DNA from: Lachnoclostridium sp.
Lineage (GTDB): Bacteria; Bacillota; Clostridia; Lachnospirales; Lachnospiraceae
Direction of reading: 5' to 3'
Assembly: GCA_023665475.1 (NCBI GenBank)
Contig: JAMPEB010000001.1
Location: forward strand, 186,001 to 250,000
Length of the DNA: 64,000 nucleotides
In this document: piece after piece, positions 16,315 through 24,692 of the stretch
Layout of the letters: every line of letters starts with the position of its first letter
How positions within the stretch are numbered: position 1 is the stretch's first letter
Translations under genes and position numbers: made by a program
The notes under the pieces: model-generated
What the model was told of the DNA's origin: nothing
Database searches by the model: none
The model's input: the letters and a program-made list of their open reading frames with translations, nothing else

Positions 16315-17040
16315 TTATGACGGATAAGCTTTTGTAAAATTTGCTTCTATCAGACTGTAAGGCAGGACTGCCAGCTCTCCCTCGTCATTTGCCCCGCACA
16401 AGATTCCCAGAAAACAGCCGTTTTCTTCAAAAACGCCGCAGCCGGACATACCGCTATGGGCTTCCCCGGACACTAACATCATATGTGTGCCGAAGTCCTC
16501 CACATAAATCCAACCTTCAACCACCATGGCAAAGCGGCATCCAAGGTCATTCTCCGAATCATAATCCCGAAGGAACACGCCGTCCTCACTTTGTACGGCG
16601 TCAAATATTTTTCGGTCCTTTTTTACAATGCCGTATTTTTCCTGCCAGTCCGCAGGCAGCATTTCCGTTTTTACCTCCAAAAAGGCTCCGTCAATCTGCT
16701 CCGTCAGCCGATAATCCGTACAGACGCTCTCCTCTCCGTCCCCGAAGACAATCTTTATCTTTTGACAGTCTGCGGGAATCACATGAGCCGCCGTCACCAA
16801 CACTATGCCGTCATCCTTTTGTGCATAAATAACGCCGCTTCCATGGTAATTGTCCGCAAAAATCTCCACCGTCGCCGCCAGCGACTGTATCAGCCCGTCC
16901 TCCGCAAAAGGCTCTCCTAAAGGACTTTCCTCCGCGGAAGCGCTCCGTTTTTCGGAAACATCTTCCGTAGTTTTTCCGCATGCGCTAAAAATTGTCAGCA
17001 AAAACAGGCACAAGAGTATTTTCACATTTCGTTTTATCAT
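16315..17040 (-). CDS. Lipoprotein with trypsin-like serine protease domain
   Basis: The 241-residue protein has a lipoprotein signal (hydrophobic segment then FSACG, Cys21), so it should be anchored outside the membrane. The chymotrypsin-fold triad is visible: His in GIVLVTAAHVIP, Asp in EQIDGAFLEV and Ser in AHSGMSGCGVF, with GSGVIY at the first strand. It resembles the protease part of DegP/HtrA without a PDZ domain. I start it at the ATG at 17038-17040, which has AGAGG four bases upstream, not at the ATG 12 bases earlier. Its target is unknown. Confidence 0.8.
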   Translation of the reverse strand: MIKRNVKILLCLFLLTIFSACGKTTEDVSEKRSASAEESPLGEPFAEDGLIQSLAATVEIFADNYHGSGVIYAQKDDGIVLVTAAHVIPADCQKIKIVFGDGEESVCTDYRLTEQIDGAFLEVKTEMLPADWQEKYGIVKKDRKIFDAVQSEDGVFLRDYDSENDLGCRFAMVVEGWIYVEDFGTHMMLVSGEAHSGMSGCGVFEENGCFLGILCGANDEGELAVLPYSLIEANFTKAYPS

Positions 17041-17097
17041 ATTTCCTCTCATTCCGCCGCGTAAGCGGTATTTAATCAGTGGGAATCAAATATACTT

Positions 17098-17147
17098 ACC
17101 GCCCCGGATAAGGCCTTCCTTCTAACGGAAGAACTTTTCCGGGGCGG
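17098..17147 (-). terminator. GC-rich hairpin between rnpB and the lipoprotein gene
   Basis: A 9-bp stem, CCGCCCCGG/CCGGGGCGG, encloses a second small stem CTTCC/GGAAG. It directly follows the RNase P RNA 3' end. There is no long T run after it, but the five T in CACACTTTTT precede it, so it may be a processing or termination structure for rnpB. Confidence 0.45.
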
Positions 17148-17155
17148 CAGCAAAA

Positions 17156-17508
17156 AGTGTGTAAGCAAGACGATAAGCCGGGTTATGTCGTGAATGATTA
17201 TCTATCTGGCACGGCTGTCGCCAGCCGCGTCAAGCGACCTACCTGAAGACAGACCGGGCAAGCCTATAGTCTTCTTTTTGGTCTTGCTTCGGATGGGGTT
17301 TACATGGCTCCGCCTGTTGCCAGACGGACGGTAGTCTCTTAAACTGCCTTTCCACCCTTACCAATTATGCATTGGCGGTATCTTTCTGTTGCACTTTCCT
17401 TGGAGTCGCCTCCACCAGATGTTATCTGGCATCCTGCCCTATGAAGCCCGGACTTTCCTCACCTTCAAAATCCTTTGAAGCCGCAATCATTTATCTTACT
17501 TACACACT
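17156..17508 (-). ncRNA. rnpB: RNase P RNA (class A)
   Basis: The catalytic RNA that matures tRNA 5' ends. The minus strand shows the universal GAGGAAAGTCCGGGCT near the 5' end, ACAGAAAGATACCGCC and GGTAAGGGTGGAAAGG in the core, AGACTATAGG and the 3' part CATAACCCGGCTTATCG. The ends pair as helix P1 (AGTGTGTAAG with CTTACACACT), which fixes the limits at about 353 nt. Fold elements fit the ancestral (A) type rather than the Bacillus B type. Confidence 0.95.
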
Positions 17509-17530
17509 CAAATCTCTTTACACTACTTAC

Positions 17531-17575
17531 GAAAAACGCCCGCATCATGCGAACTTTGTTCGCATGGCGTTTTTC
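17531..17575. terminator. Bidirectional hairpin between udk-like gene and rnpB
   Basis: GAAAAACGCC at the left and GGCGTTTTTC at the right frame an inner CATGCGAA/TTCGCATG stem. A- and T-runs at both edges allow termination on either strand. It lies just beyond the palindromic element that follows the udk-like stop. Confidence 0.65.
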
Positions 17576-17576
17576 G

Positions 17577-17661
17577 GCGTGAAGTTTTAGATTTTCTTAG
17601 GTGGCGTCCTAAAGAGGGGTGTTTACACACCCTCTTGACGCCTTAGAAAATCTCTTCACGC
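17577..17661 (-). repeat. Dispersed palindromic element, copy B
   Basis: An 85-base long imperfect stem starting at the stop codon of the udk-like gene. Minus-strand arms: GCGTGAAGAGATTTTCTAAGG and CCTAAGAAAATCT-AAAA-CTTCACGC, with a 4-base AAAA bulge in the 3' arm; the apical part is CAAGAGGGTGTGTAAACACC. The same apical sequence recurs in copy C (24253-24335). Confidence 0.75.
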
Positions 17662-19316
17662 TATACCCTAAAACAGCTTCCGCCCACAAATTCCCTGCAA
17701 ATCGAATTATTCGGCAGGCTCTCACTGGGCACGCTCAAAAAATAATCCAAAAATTTCAGCAGCCGTTTTGCTTCATAATATTCCGGGTCACCCTTGGATA
17801 TCTGGAAAAGCAGCGGCTCTGCAAACTGCTTTAACACCGCAAGTTCATAAATAAGCACAGAATTGAACATAGCGTCCGCCTCTTCCTGAAAAGGAAAGAT
17901 ATTTTCCTCCTCGCCTTTACGCACGGAAGGCCACATGGCAATGGTTCTCTTCGCCTCCGTCCCCCTGGTCCTGGCGTCGCGCACCATACGGCGCAGAAGC
18001 CTGCCGTCTGTGGTGGGTATCCTGTTATGCTCGTCAATATTAATATTGGTCAAAGCACTGATATAAATTTTATATTTGCTTTCACCGGGCAGCGCATAGG
18101 ACATTTTCTCATTGAGCCCGTGGATTCCCTCAATCACCAGAATATCGTCCTTGCCAAGCTGCTTATAGTCACCATGGTACTCTCTCTTCCCTATCTTAAA
18201 ATTAAAAACGGGAATCTCCACCCTCTCGCCTTCAAGCAATCTGGTCATATCCTCATTAAAGCCCTTTACATCAATAGCCTCCAGACATTCAAAATTGTAA
18301 TCCCCTTTTTCGTCTCTGGGGGTAAATTCCCTGTCCACAAAATAATTGTCCAGCGCAATGGTATGGGGCGTTTTACCTAATGTGCGAAGCTGCACGGACA
18401 GTCTGTAAGAAAAGCTAGTCTTGCCGGAAGAAGAAGGTCCCGCAATCATAACAAACTTGACTCCGCCGCGATTTACGATATCCTTTGCTATCTCCCCGAT
18501 TCTTCTCTCCTGCTCTGCTTCCTGCACCAGAATCAAATCATTCATATGTCCTTTGCAGATCCAATCATTCAAATCTCCTACGGATTCCAGACCGATTTTG
18601 CTGCACCATTCTTCCGATTCTCTCAAAGTAGCATACAATTTCTTTTTCTCCGCAAAGGGTTCCAGCACTTTGGGATTCTTCTTGTCGGGAAGAAGCAGCA
18701 TAAAACCGTCCTCATAGGCAATGACATCAAACCACTTCACATAGCCTGCATCGGGCAGCATATAACCATAGTAATAATCATAATACCCATCCGCCTCATA
18801 AATATTGACCGTTGAGCTTTTACGGTAATGAAACAGCTTTTCCTTATCTTCCATTCCTTTCGTCCGAAACAGCTCCATAGCATCTTCCAATGCATAGGAA
18901 TATTTCTTGAAAGGCATCCTTGCTTCCGACAGTTCCCGCATACATGTCTTGATTTTTTCCGCATTTTTGGCCGTAGCAGGAATATTCCCCTTGGGATGAA
19001 CGAAATACCCCGGTCCGATGGCAAAGTCCACCTTGCATGCCTGTGCCGCATGGGGACCGAAAACGCCGTATATGGCCCTTAAAAACAGCATGGTTGCCGT
19101 ACGCACATAGGTTTTATGCCCCACATCATCCTTCAGGGTAAAAAAGGTAAGCGTACCGTCTTTATTCATCTCCTTAAAAAGCTCCCGTATTTTGCCGTCA
19201 ATAGCAACCACGGCAATCATATCCTCATATTGCTTTTGATACTCATCAGCAACGCGTTCATAGGTAGTGCCCGGCGGATATTGTCTCTGTTCTCCGTTTA
19301 TCGTTACCGTATACAT
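17661..19316 (-). CDS. Nucleoside kinase: TGS/ThrRS-like N-terminus fused to uridine kinase
   Basis: The 551-residue protein has an N-terminal TGS domain (MYTVTINGEQRQYPPGTTYE) and a region like the threonyl-tRNA synthetase second domain. A uridine kinase/phosphoribulokinase-like domain follows from about residue 285: Walker A AGPSSSGKTSF, DNYFVDRE, and VIEGIHGLN. This fusion is common in Clostridia and labelled nucleoside kinase; it probably phosphorylates uridine or cytidine, and the tRNA synthetase-like half has no proven job. AAGGAAGG seven bases before the ATG at 19314-19316 sets the start. It is followed at once by palindromic copy B. Confidence 0.85.
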   Translation of the reverse strand: MYTVTINGEQRQYPPGTTYERVADEYQKQYEDMIAVVAIDGKIRELFKEMNKDGTLTFFTLKDDVGHKTYVRTATMLFLRAIYGVFGPHAAQACKVDFAIGPGYFVHPKGNIPATAKNAEKIKTCMRELSEARMPFKKYSYALEDAMELFRTKGMEDKEKLFHYRKSSTVNIYEADGYYDYYYGYMLPDAGYVKWFDVIAYEDGFMLLLPDKKNPKVLEPFAEKKKLYATLRESEEWCSKIGLESVGDLNDWICKGHMNDLILVQEAEQERRIGEIAKDIVNRGGVKFVMIAGPSSSGKTSFSYRLSVQLRTLGKTPHTIALDNYFVDREFTPRDEKGDYNFECLEAIDVKGFNEDMTRLLEGERVEIPVFNFKIGKREYHGDYKQLGKDDILVIEGIHGLNEKMSYALPGESKYKIYISALTNINIDEHNRIPTTDGRLLRRMVRDARTRGTEAKRTIAMWPSVRKGEEENIFPFQEEADAMFNSVLIYELAVLKQFAEPLLFQISKGDPEYYEAKRLLKFLDYFLSVPSESLPNNSICREFVGGSCFRV

Positions 19317-19398
19317 ACTGATACCTTCCTTTCTATGCCCGATTTGTTTCCTGCGGGATTTTTGATTCACGATAATAGAATTCTCCCAAAGCATGATT

Positions 19399-20166
19399 CT
19401 ATTGTTGATATAGCATAAGCGCCTGCCTCAAATATTGTATTTCCGCCTGCACCTCGTTCAGCTTCCGCCCGGCTTTGGCACTTTCCTTTTCCTTAAGCGT
19501 CTCCGCAATCCTGCATTCCGTTTCCAGACAGTTTTCCAAATATTGCTTCAGCACAGGATGCCTAGCCCTTAACAGCAGACCGCCGTATCTGTCAGACAGC
19601 TCCTCTTCCGGCAACATGCCGCTTCCCTGAGACTTCCCTTCGCCGCAGGATTCTGTCCCTCTGTTAAAATCTCCCCGATAAACCGCTTTCATCAGAAAAT
19701 AATATTTTCCTTCTTCCCACAGAATATCCTCCGCCAAAATCCTGTATCCCGACTGTCTCAAAAATCTGCGAAACTCCATAAGCTCCGACTGTGGCTGCAA
19801 AATCAGTTCTTCCAATACCTTTGCTTTCTCCTGCCCCTGTGTCAGAATCTTTTGCATCAGTCTGCCGCCCATTCCGGTACAGATAAGGCTTCGGGCTTCC
19901 CCCGCCTCATATGCCGAAAGTCCGTCCGAAAGTCGCGTTTCTATGTAATCCTCAAGCCCATATTGCCTGATATGCTCTGCCGCGCTACAAAGGGGTCCCT
20001 GCCTTACATCCATGGCAATCACTCTGGGACTTAAATTCTCCTGCACCAGATAGATGGAAGCAAAACCATGGTCACATCCTACATCCACTACCGCCTTCCC
20101 CGGCGTTACCATGTGGCAGATTGCCTGAAGCCTCCGCGAAATCCGTACTTTTTTTCTTATTTCCAT
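19399..20166 (-). CDS. trmK: tRNA (adenine-22 N1)-methyltransferase TrmK
   Basis: The 255-residue SAM-dependent enzyme methylates A22 in the D-loop of some tRNAs. The motifs VVDVGCDHGFASIYL (SAM site), AMDVRQGPL and LICTGMGGRLMQKIL are those of the TrmK/YqfN family. The C-terminal part is a helical coiled coil, as in the family. Its start overlaps the rpoD stop by one base (TAATG), so it is translated with rpoD; the dnaG-rpoD-trmK order is usual in Firmicutes. Confidence 0.92.
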   Translation of the reverse strand: MEIRKKVRISRRLQAICHMVTPGKAVVDVGCDHGFASIYLVQENLSPRVIAMDVRQGPLCSAAEHIRQYGLEDYIETRLSDGLSAYEAGEARSLICTGMGGRLMQKILTQGQEKAKVLEELILQPQSELMEFRRFLRQSGYRILAEDILWEEGKYYFLMKAVYRGDFNRGTESCGEGKSQGSGMLPEEELSDRYGGLLLRARHPVLKQYLENCLETECRIAETLKEKESAKAGRKLNEVQAEIQYLRQALMLYQQ

Positions 20167-21278
20167 TACTCCAGATAATCCTTTAATTTTCTGCTGCGGC
20201 TGGGATGGCGCAGCTTTCTTAACGCTTTTGCCTCAATCTGACGGATGCGCTCACGGGTGACATTAAACTCCCTGCCCACTTCTTCCAGCGTGCGGGCGCG
20301 CCCGTCATCCAGTCCAAAGCGCAGGCGCAGCACCTTCTGCTCTCTCTCTGTCAAAGTGCCCAACACCTCTACCAACTGCTCTTTTAGCAGGGTGAACGCC
20401 GCAGCGTCCGCCGGAACAGGCACATTTTCATCCTGAATAAAGTCGCCCAAATGACTGTCCTCTTCCTCACCGATAGGCGTTTCCAAAGACACGGGTTCCT
20501 GACTGATCTTTAAAATTTCCCGCACACGCTCCACGGGCATGTTCATTTCCTCCGCAATCTCCTCGGGAGAAGGTTCCCTGCCAAGCTCCTGAAGCAGTTG
20601 GCGGCTCACGCGAATCAGCTTATTGATGGTTTCCACCATATGCACCGGAATTCTGATAGTCCTTGCCTGATCCGCGATGGCTCTGGTAATCGCCTGCCTG
20701 ATCCACCATGTGGCATAGGTGGAAAATTTATAACCTTTCCTGTAGTCAAATTTTTCCACTGCCTTGATTAAGCCCAGATTTCCCTCCTGAATCAAATCAA
20801 GAAACAGCATACCTCTGCCCACATACCGCTTGGCAATGCTCACTACCAGACGCAGATTTGCCTCTGCAAGGCGTTTTTTTGCCTCCTGATCACCAAGCTC
20901 CATCTTTTTTGCCAATTCAATCTCATCCTCTGCGCTTAAAAGCGGAACTTTGCCGATTTCCTTCAAATACATGCGCACGGGATCTTCAATGCTGATGCCA
21001 TCCGGGACGGTTAAGTCCAGATTCTCCACATCCACCTCGTCTTCCTCTGTCAGAATGATTTCCTCTTCGTCCACCTCATCCTCATCGGTAATGCGCAGGA
21101 TATCTACATTATTCTGGTCTAATATTTCCAAAATTCTTTCAAACTGCTCCTCTTCCAAAGGGATGTCCGAAAAAAAGTCGGAAATCTCCTGATATTCCAG
21201 AACATTCTTTTTCTTTTTGGCAAAGACCAGCAATTCTTTTATTTTCTCGTCAAATTTTGCCTGTGTGTTTTCATCCAT
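20166..21278 (-). CDS. rpoD: RNA polymerase primary sigma factor SigA
   Basis: The 370-residue housekeeping sigma factor has an acidic region 1.1 ([12 protein letters not shown]), region 1.2-2 ([58 protein letters not shown], the -10 recognition helix), region 3 ([12 protein letters not shown]) and region 4 ([32 protein letters not shown], the -35 helix). It directs the TTGACA/TATAAT promoters seen throughout the window. It lies between dnaG (50-base gap) and trmK (overlap). Confidence 0.97.
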   Translation of the reverse strand: MDENTQAKFDEKIKELLVFAKKKKNVLEYQEISDFFSDIPLEEEQFERILEILDQNNVDILRITDEDEVDEEEIILTEEDEVDVENLDLTVPDGISIEDPVRMYLKEIGKVPLLSAEDEIELAKKMELGDQEAKKRLAEANLRLVVSIAKRYVGRGMLFLDLIQEGNLGLIKAVEKFDYRKGYKFSTYATWWIRQAITRAIADQARTIRIPVHMVETINKLIRVSRQLLQELGREPSPEEIAEEMNMPVERVREILKISQEPVSLETPIGEEEDSHLGDFIQDENVPVPADAAAFTLLKEQLVEVLGTLTEREQKVLRLRFGLDDGRARTLEEVGREFNVTRERIRQIEAKALRKLRHPSRSRKLKDYLE

Positions 21279-21328
21279 CGTTATGGTTTCCTCACTTTAT
21301 CTTGATTTTATAATTACCTACTTTCATT

Positions 21329-23104
21329 TTAGCCTTGTCCAAGGGAAATATGCGTTTTTGCCAGCTCTTCCAAGGCTTTTTTGCCGTCGATTACCTGTTT
21401 TAGGGCATTTACATCTGTTCCCATATTTGCGGCATAATATTCATAACTGTTCTTTTTGACAGCCATTAAAATATCATGAAGCGCCTTTTCCTTCTCCCGA
21501 AGAGTGTTAATGGGAGGAAGACTTGTGTGAAACAAAGCCGCCGCCTCCTTCTGCTGTTCCTCATCCTCAAAGGCGCTGATAATGGCAGCAGGATTGTAAC
21601 TGCCCTTCTCCAAATCCGCAAACAGGCGTCCTGCCACCTCGCGGTACAGTTCCTCCGTAAAATCTTCCACAGAAATATATTTTTGAATCCGGGGATAAAT
21701 TTCCGGTTCATCCGTAACCCATGTAATCAAAAGTCTCTGGGATTTTTTCGCACTTTCCTCCGGAGCGTTTTTCTGCCGGATACCGCTTTTTGGCCGCTCC
21801 ACGGGCTTTGCCAGACCTGTCTGGGCAGCGTAATTTACCACCAGCTTCCTCAAATTTTCAAATCCGATCAGGTATTTGTCCGCCACTGCCTGTAAGTAAT
21901 TTTCACGCTCCACATCTTCTTTAAATTCGCAGAGTTTTTTTGCAATCTCCCGGTGAAATTTGGTCTTTTCCTCCGGGTCCGTCTGGTCATACTTCTCTTC
22001 CAGCATCCGTATTTCAAAAAAGAAGCTGTTTTCCGCTTTATCTATGCGCTCCTGAAACGCCTCTTTGCCCAGATTCTTGATAAATTCATCGGGGTCCTTG
22101 TAGGGCTTAAGATTTATCACCTTTCCGGAAAGTCCTGCTTCTCTCAGAATACCGATTCCCCGAAGCGCCGCCCTGACCCCCGCTCCGTCGCTGTCATAGG
22201 CAAGCAGCACATTGTCCGTATATCTGTGCAGAAGCACCGCCTGTTCCGCCGTAAAAGCAGTCCCCAGCGATGCCACCGCCTGAGTAAATCCTGCCTGATG
22301 CATGGCTATGACATCCATATACCCCTCGCAGAGAATGATATTTCCGCTTCTTGCGGTCCTCGCATAATTGAGTCCGTAAAGATTTCTCCGCTTATCAAAT
22401 ATGGGAGTCTCCGGAGAATTTAAATATTTGGGTTCTCCGTCTCCCATAACCCTGCCGCCGAATCCGATAACCCGGTGGTTGATATCCTGTATGGGAAACA
22501 TCACCCGGTTAAAAAACTGACTGTTCAGTCCGTACTTTTCCGATTGTACCGCAAGCCCCGCCGCTTTCATCAGCTCATCTTCAAATCCTTGTTTTCTTAA
22601 ATATTCTACCAATAACGCTCCGTTTTTGCCTGCATATCCCAATCCGAACCTATGTATGGTTTCATCGGAAAGTTTCCTTTTCTTCAAATACGCCATCCCG
22701 ATTTCTCCATGAGGGGCTCTGAGCTGATAATAAAAGTATTTTGCCGCCTCCTTATTGACCTCCAGAAGCCGCGCCCTCTTATTTGCTTTCTGCCTCATCT
22801 CGGAAGAATACTCTTCTTCCGGCAGCTTGACTCCGGCTCTTTCGGCCAGCGCTTTTACCGCCTCGGGAAAGGAGTAGTTCTCATAATTCATAAGAAAAGT
22901 AAATACATTTCCTCCCTGACCGCATCCGAAACAATAATACATCTGCTTTGATTCCGACACGGAAAAAGAAGGCGTCTTCTCACCGTGAAAAGGGCACAGC
23001 CCCCAATGGTTGTCACCTTTTTTCTGCAGCTTTACATATTCCGATACCACACCTACAATATCGTTCTTTTCTCTGACTTCTTCTATAATCTCTTCCGAAT
23101 ACAT
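21329..23104 (-). CDS. dnaG: DNA primase
   Basis: The 591-residue primase makes RNA primers for replication. It has the N-terminal CHC2 zinc finger (CPFHGEKTPSF..YYCFGCGQGG), the TOPRIM catalytic core (EGYMDVIAMHQAG, LLAYDSDGAG) and a C-terminal helicase-binding region. The ATG at 23102-23104 has GGGGG six bases upstream and gives the usual MYSEEIIEEVREKNDIV start, whereas the upstream ATG at 23119 does not. Part of the macromolecular synthesis group with rpoD. Confidence 0.96.
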   Translation of the reverse strand: MYSEEIIEEVREKNDIVGVVSEYVKLQKKGDNHWGLCPFHGEKTPSFSVSESKQMYYCFGCGQGGNVFTFLMNYENYSFPEAVKALAERAGVKLPEEEYSSEMRQKANKRARLLEVNKEAAKYFYYQLRAPHGEIGMAYLKKRKLSDETIHRFGLGYAGKNGALLVEYLRKQGFEDELMKAAGLAVQSEKYGLNSQFFNRVMFPIQDINHRVIGFGGRVMGDGEPKYLNSPETPIFDKRRNLYGLNYARTARSGNIILCEGYMDVIAMHQAGFTQAVASLGTAFTAEQAVLLHRYTDNVLLAYDSDGAGVRAALRGIGILREAGLSGKVINLKPYKDPDEFIKNLGKEAFQERIDKAENSFFFEIRMLEEKYDQTDPEEKTKFHREIAKKLCEFKEDVERENYLQAVADKYLIGFENLRKLVVNYAAQTGLAKPVERPKSGIRQKNAPEESAKKSQRLLITWVTDEPEIYPRIQKYISVEDFTEELYREVAGRLFADLEKGSYNPAAIISAFEDEEQQKEAAALFHTSLPPINTLREKEKALHDILMAVKKNSYEYYAANMGTDVNALKQVIDGKKALEELAKTHISLGQG

Positions 23105-23157
23105 TTTAAACCCCCGCATATCTCAGGCGCCGCCTGCGATACTGCACCGATAATTCT

Positions 23158-24162
23158 TCAAATATGCCATGATTTCGGTATGTAGATATCTTCGTATACA
23201 TTTACGGCAAAATGATCCGTCATGGCTCCTACATAGTCGCAGACCACTCTCTCTTTCGGGTCTCCCTCCGCTATCAGATTTAAAAATTCCTTCGGCATGG
23301 CATCTATGTGATGCAGAAAATGGTCATACAGCGTCTCCATCAGCTCTTCCGCCTTGCCTTCCTCGCCCTTTGCCTTCGGATTCTGATAAACCCTCTCAAA
23401 CATAAACGCCCGAAGCTTTTTCATAGCCTCCGCCACGGTATCGGACATAATAATATCATCCTGTTCCATACTGTGGGTAACAATATCATGAATAAAACAA
23501 TCCAGCCTGTCTCCCGGTGTGGAGCCAAGCACTTCCCGAATCTCTCCGGGTACATCGCTCTCCTTTAAAATGCCCGCCCGGACAGCATCATCCATATCAT
23601 GATGAATATAAGCTATTTTGTCCGACAGGCGTACGACCTTGCCCTCAAGGGTTGCCGGATTTCCCGTGGTCTGATGATTTAAAATACCGTCCCTCACTTC
23701 GTATGTCAGATTCAGTCCATGCCCGCCCTTCTCCAGCCTGTCCACCGTGCGGACACTCTGTACATTATGTTCAAAACCCAAGGGACATATTCTGTTAAGC
23801 GCCCGCTCCCCGGCATGTCCAAAAGGTGTGTGACCCAAATCGTGCCCCAAGGCAATCGCCTCCACCAGCTCTTCATTTAATTTTAACGCCTTTGCAATGG
23901 TACGGGCATTCTGCGATACTTCAAGGGTGTGTGTCAGTCTGGTGCGGTAATGATCGCCCTCCGGTGACAGAAACACCTGAGTCTTATCCTTTAATCTCCG
24001 GAAGGATTTGCAGTGAATAATGCGGTCCCTGTCCCTCTGAAATACCGGTCTGATGTCACACTGCTTTTCTTCTTTTAATCTTCCTTTTGAATTCATGCTC
24101 AAAGCAGCATAAGGACTCAGATAATCCTGTTCCCACCGCTCTAAACTTTCTCTGATTGTCAT
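23158..24162 (-). CDS. dgt: Deoxyguanosinetriphosphate triphosphohydrolase-like protein
   Basis: The 334-residue HD-domain phosphohydrolase has the metal residues in HTLEVSQNARTIAKAL, ALGHDLGHTPFGHAGE and, later, DKIAYIHHDMDD. FRRLKDKTQVFLSPEGDHYRTR is the family signature. It removes triphosphate from dNTPs and helps balance pools. The start at ATG 24160-24162 has GGGGG seven bases upstream and gives MTIRESLERWEQDYLSPYA, typical for this family. It lies upstream of dnaG. Confidence 0.9.
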   Translation of the reverse strand: MTIRESLERWEQDYLSPYAALSMNSKGRLKEEKQCDIRPVFQRDRDRIIHCKSFRRLKDKTQVFLSPEGDHYRTRLTHTLEVSQNARTIAKALKLNEELVEAIALGHDLGHTPFGHAGERALNRICPLGFEHNVQSVRTVDRLEKGGHGLNLTYEVRDGILNHQTTGNPATLEGKVVRLSDKIAYIHHDMDDAVRAGILKESDVPGEIREVLGSTPGDRLDCFIHDIVTHSMEQDDIIMSDTVAEAMKKLRAFMFERVYQNPKAKGEEGKAEELMETLYDHFLHHIDAMPKEFLNLIAEGDPKERVVCDYVGAMTDHFAVNVYEDIYIPKSWHI

Positions 24163-24252
24163 AATGTTACCCCCTGACTTCTCTATTATATGTATTCTGT
24201 GTTTCCTGTCCAATTCCTTTTTATTTTTGACAAAAATTTTATTAGGGAAGCA

Positions 24253-24335
24253 GTGTGAAAAATACTTCTAAGGCAGCAAGAGGGTGTGTAAACACCCCTC
24301 TTTAAACGCAGCCCAAGAAGTATTCAGTTTTTCAT
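24253..24335 (+). repeat. Dispersed palindromic element, copy C
   Basis: On the plus strand GTGAAAAATACTTCTAAGGC pairs with GCCCAAGAAGTAT-TCAG-TTTTTCAT, with a 4-base bulge in the 3' arm. The apical hairpin CAAGAGGGTGTGTAAACACC is identical to that of copy B, followed by CCTCTTTA. It is oriented plus, unlike copies A, B and D, and sits in the dgt upstream region. Confidence 0.75.
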
Positions 24336-24389
24336 ATCTATTTGAGCTGCTGAAGCGGCATGGAGAGTTTTATGACTCATATACAAAGA

Positions 24390-24416
24390 ATACCTAGCGC
24401 TGTCTGCACTAGGTAT
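24390..24416 (-). terminator. Terminator of tRNA-Leu
   Basis: ATACCTAG/CTAGGTAT stem with an 11-base loop, 43 bases after the tRNA; on the minus strand it is followed by TCTTTG, and on the plus strand by TTTTA. Confidence 0.6.
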
Positions 24417-24458
24417 TTTACACCGTAACCACTTTTCGCCGCTGATACGATTTTGAAG

Positions 24459-24542
24459 TGCAGGAAAAGAGACTTGAACTCTCATGGTATTGCTACCACA
24501 CGGACCTGAACCGTGCGCGTCTGCCAATTCCGCCATTCCTGC
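24459..24542 (-). tRNA. tRNA-Leu (anticodon CAG)
   Basis: Minus strand: acceptor GCAGGAA pairs with TTCCTGC, discriminator A; class II with a long variable arm. The anticodon stem-loop CACGG-TTCAGGT-CCGTG gives CAG, reading CUG codons. The T arm is GAGAG-TTCAAGT-CTCTT. CCA is not encoded (CTT follows). Length 84 nt. Confidence 0.95.
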
Positions 24543-24603
24543 AAACAAATCATATTGTATCTTGTTTTTATAAAAATGTCAATACCTTTTAGCAAATCTG
24601 TTG

Positions 24604-24651
24604 AAAAATAAAAAAGAAGCGGATCTTTGGATAAAACTCCTTCCGATCCGC
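24604..24651 (-). terminator. Terminator of the FliD-like gene
   Basis: On the minus strand GCGGATC/GATCCGC (24619-24651) followed by TTCTTTTTTATTTTTC, a classical intrinsic terminator 41 bases after the stop at 24693. Confidence 0.8.
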
Positions 24652-24692
24652 ATCCTTTATGTTCTTATTCTTACCGCTCTTACCAAAATAGC

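Noticed and set aside
24324..24548. A 74-residue open frame on the minus strand
   Set aside because: It runs through tRNA-Leu and its terminator.
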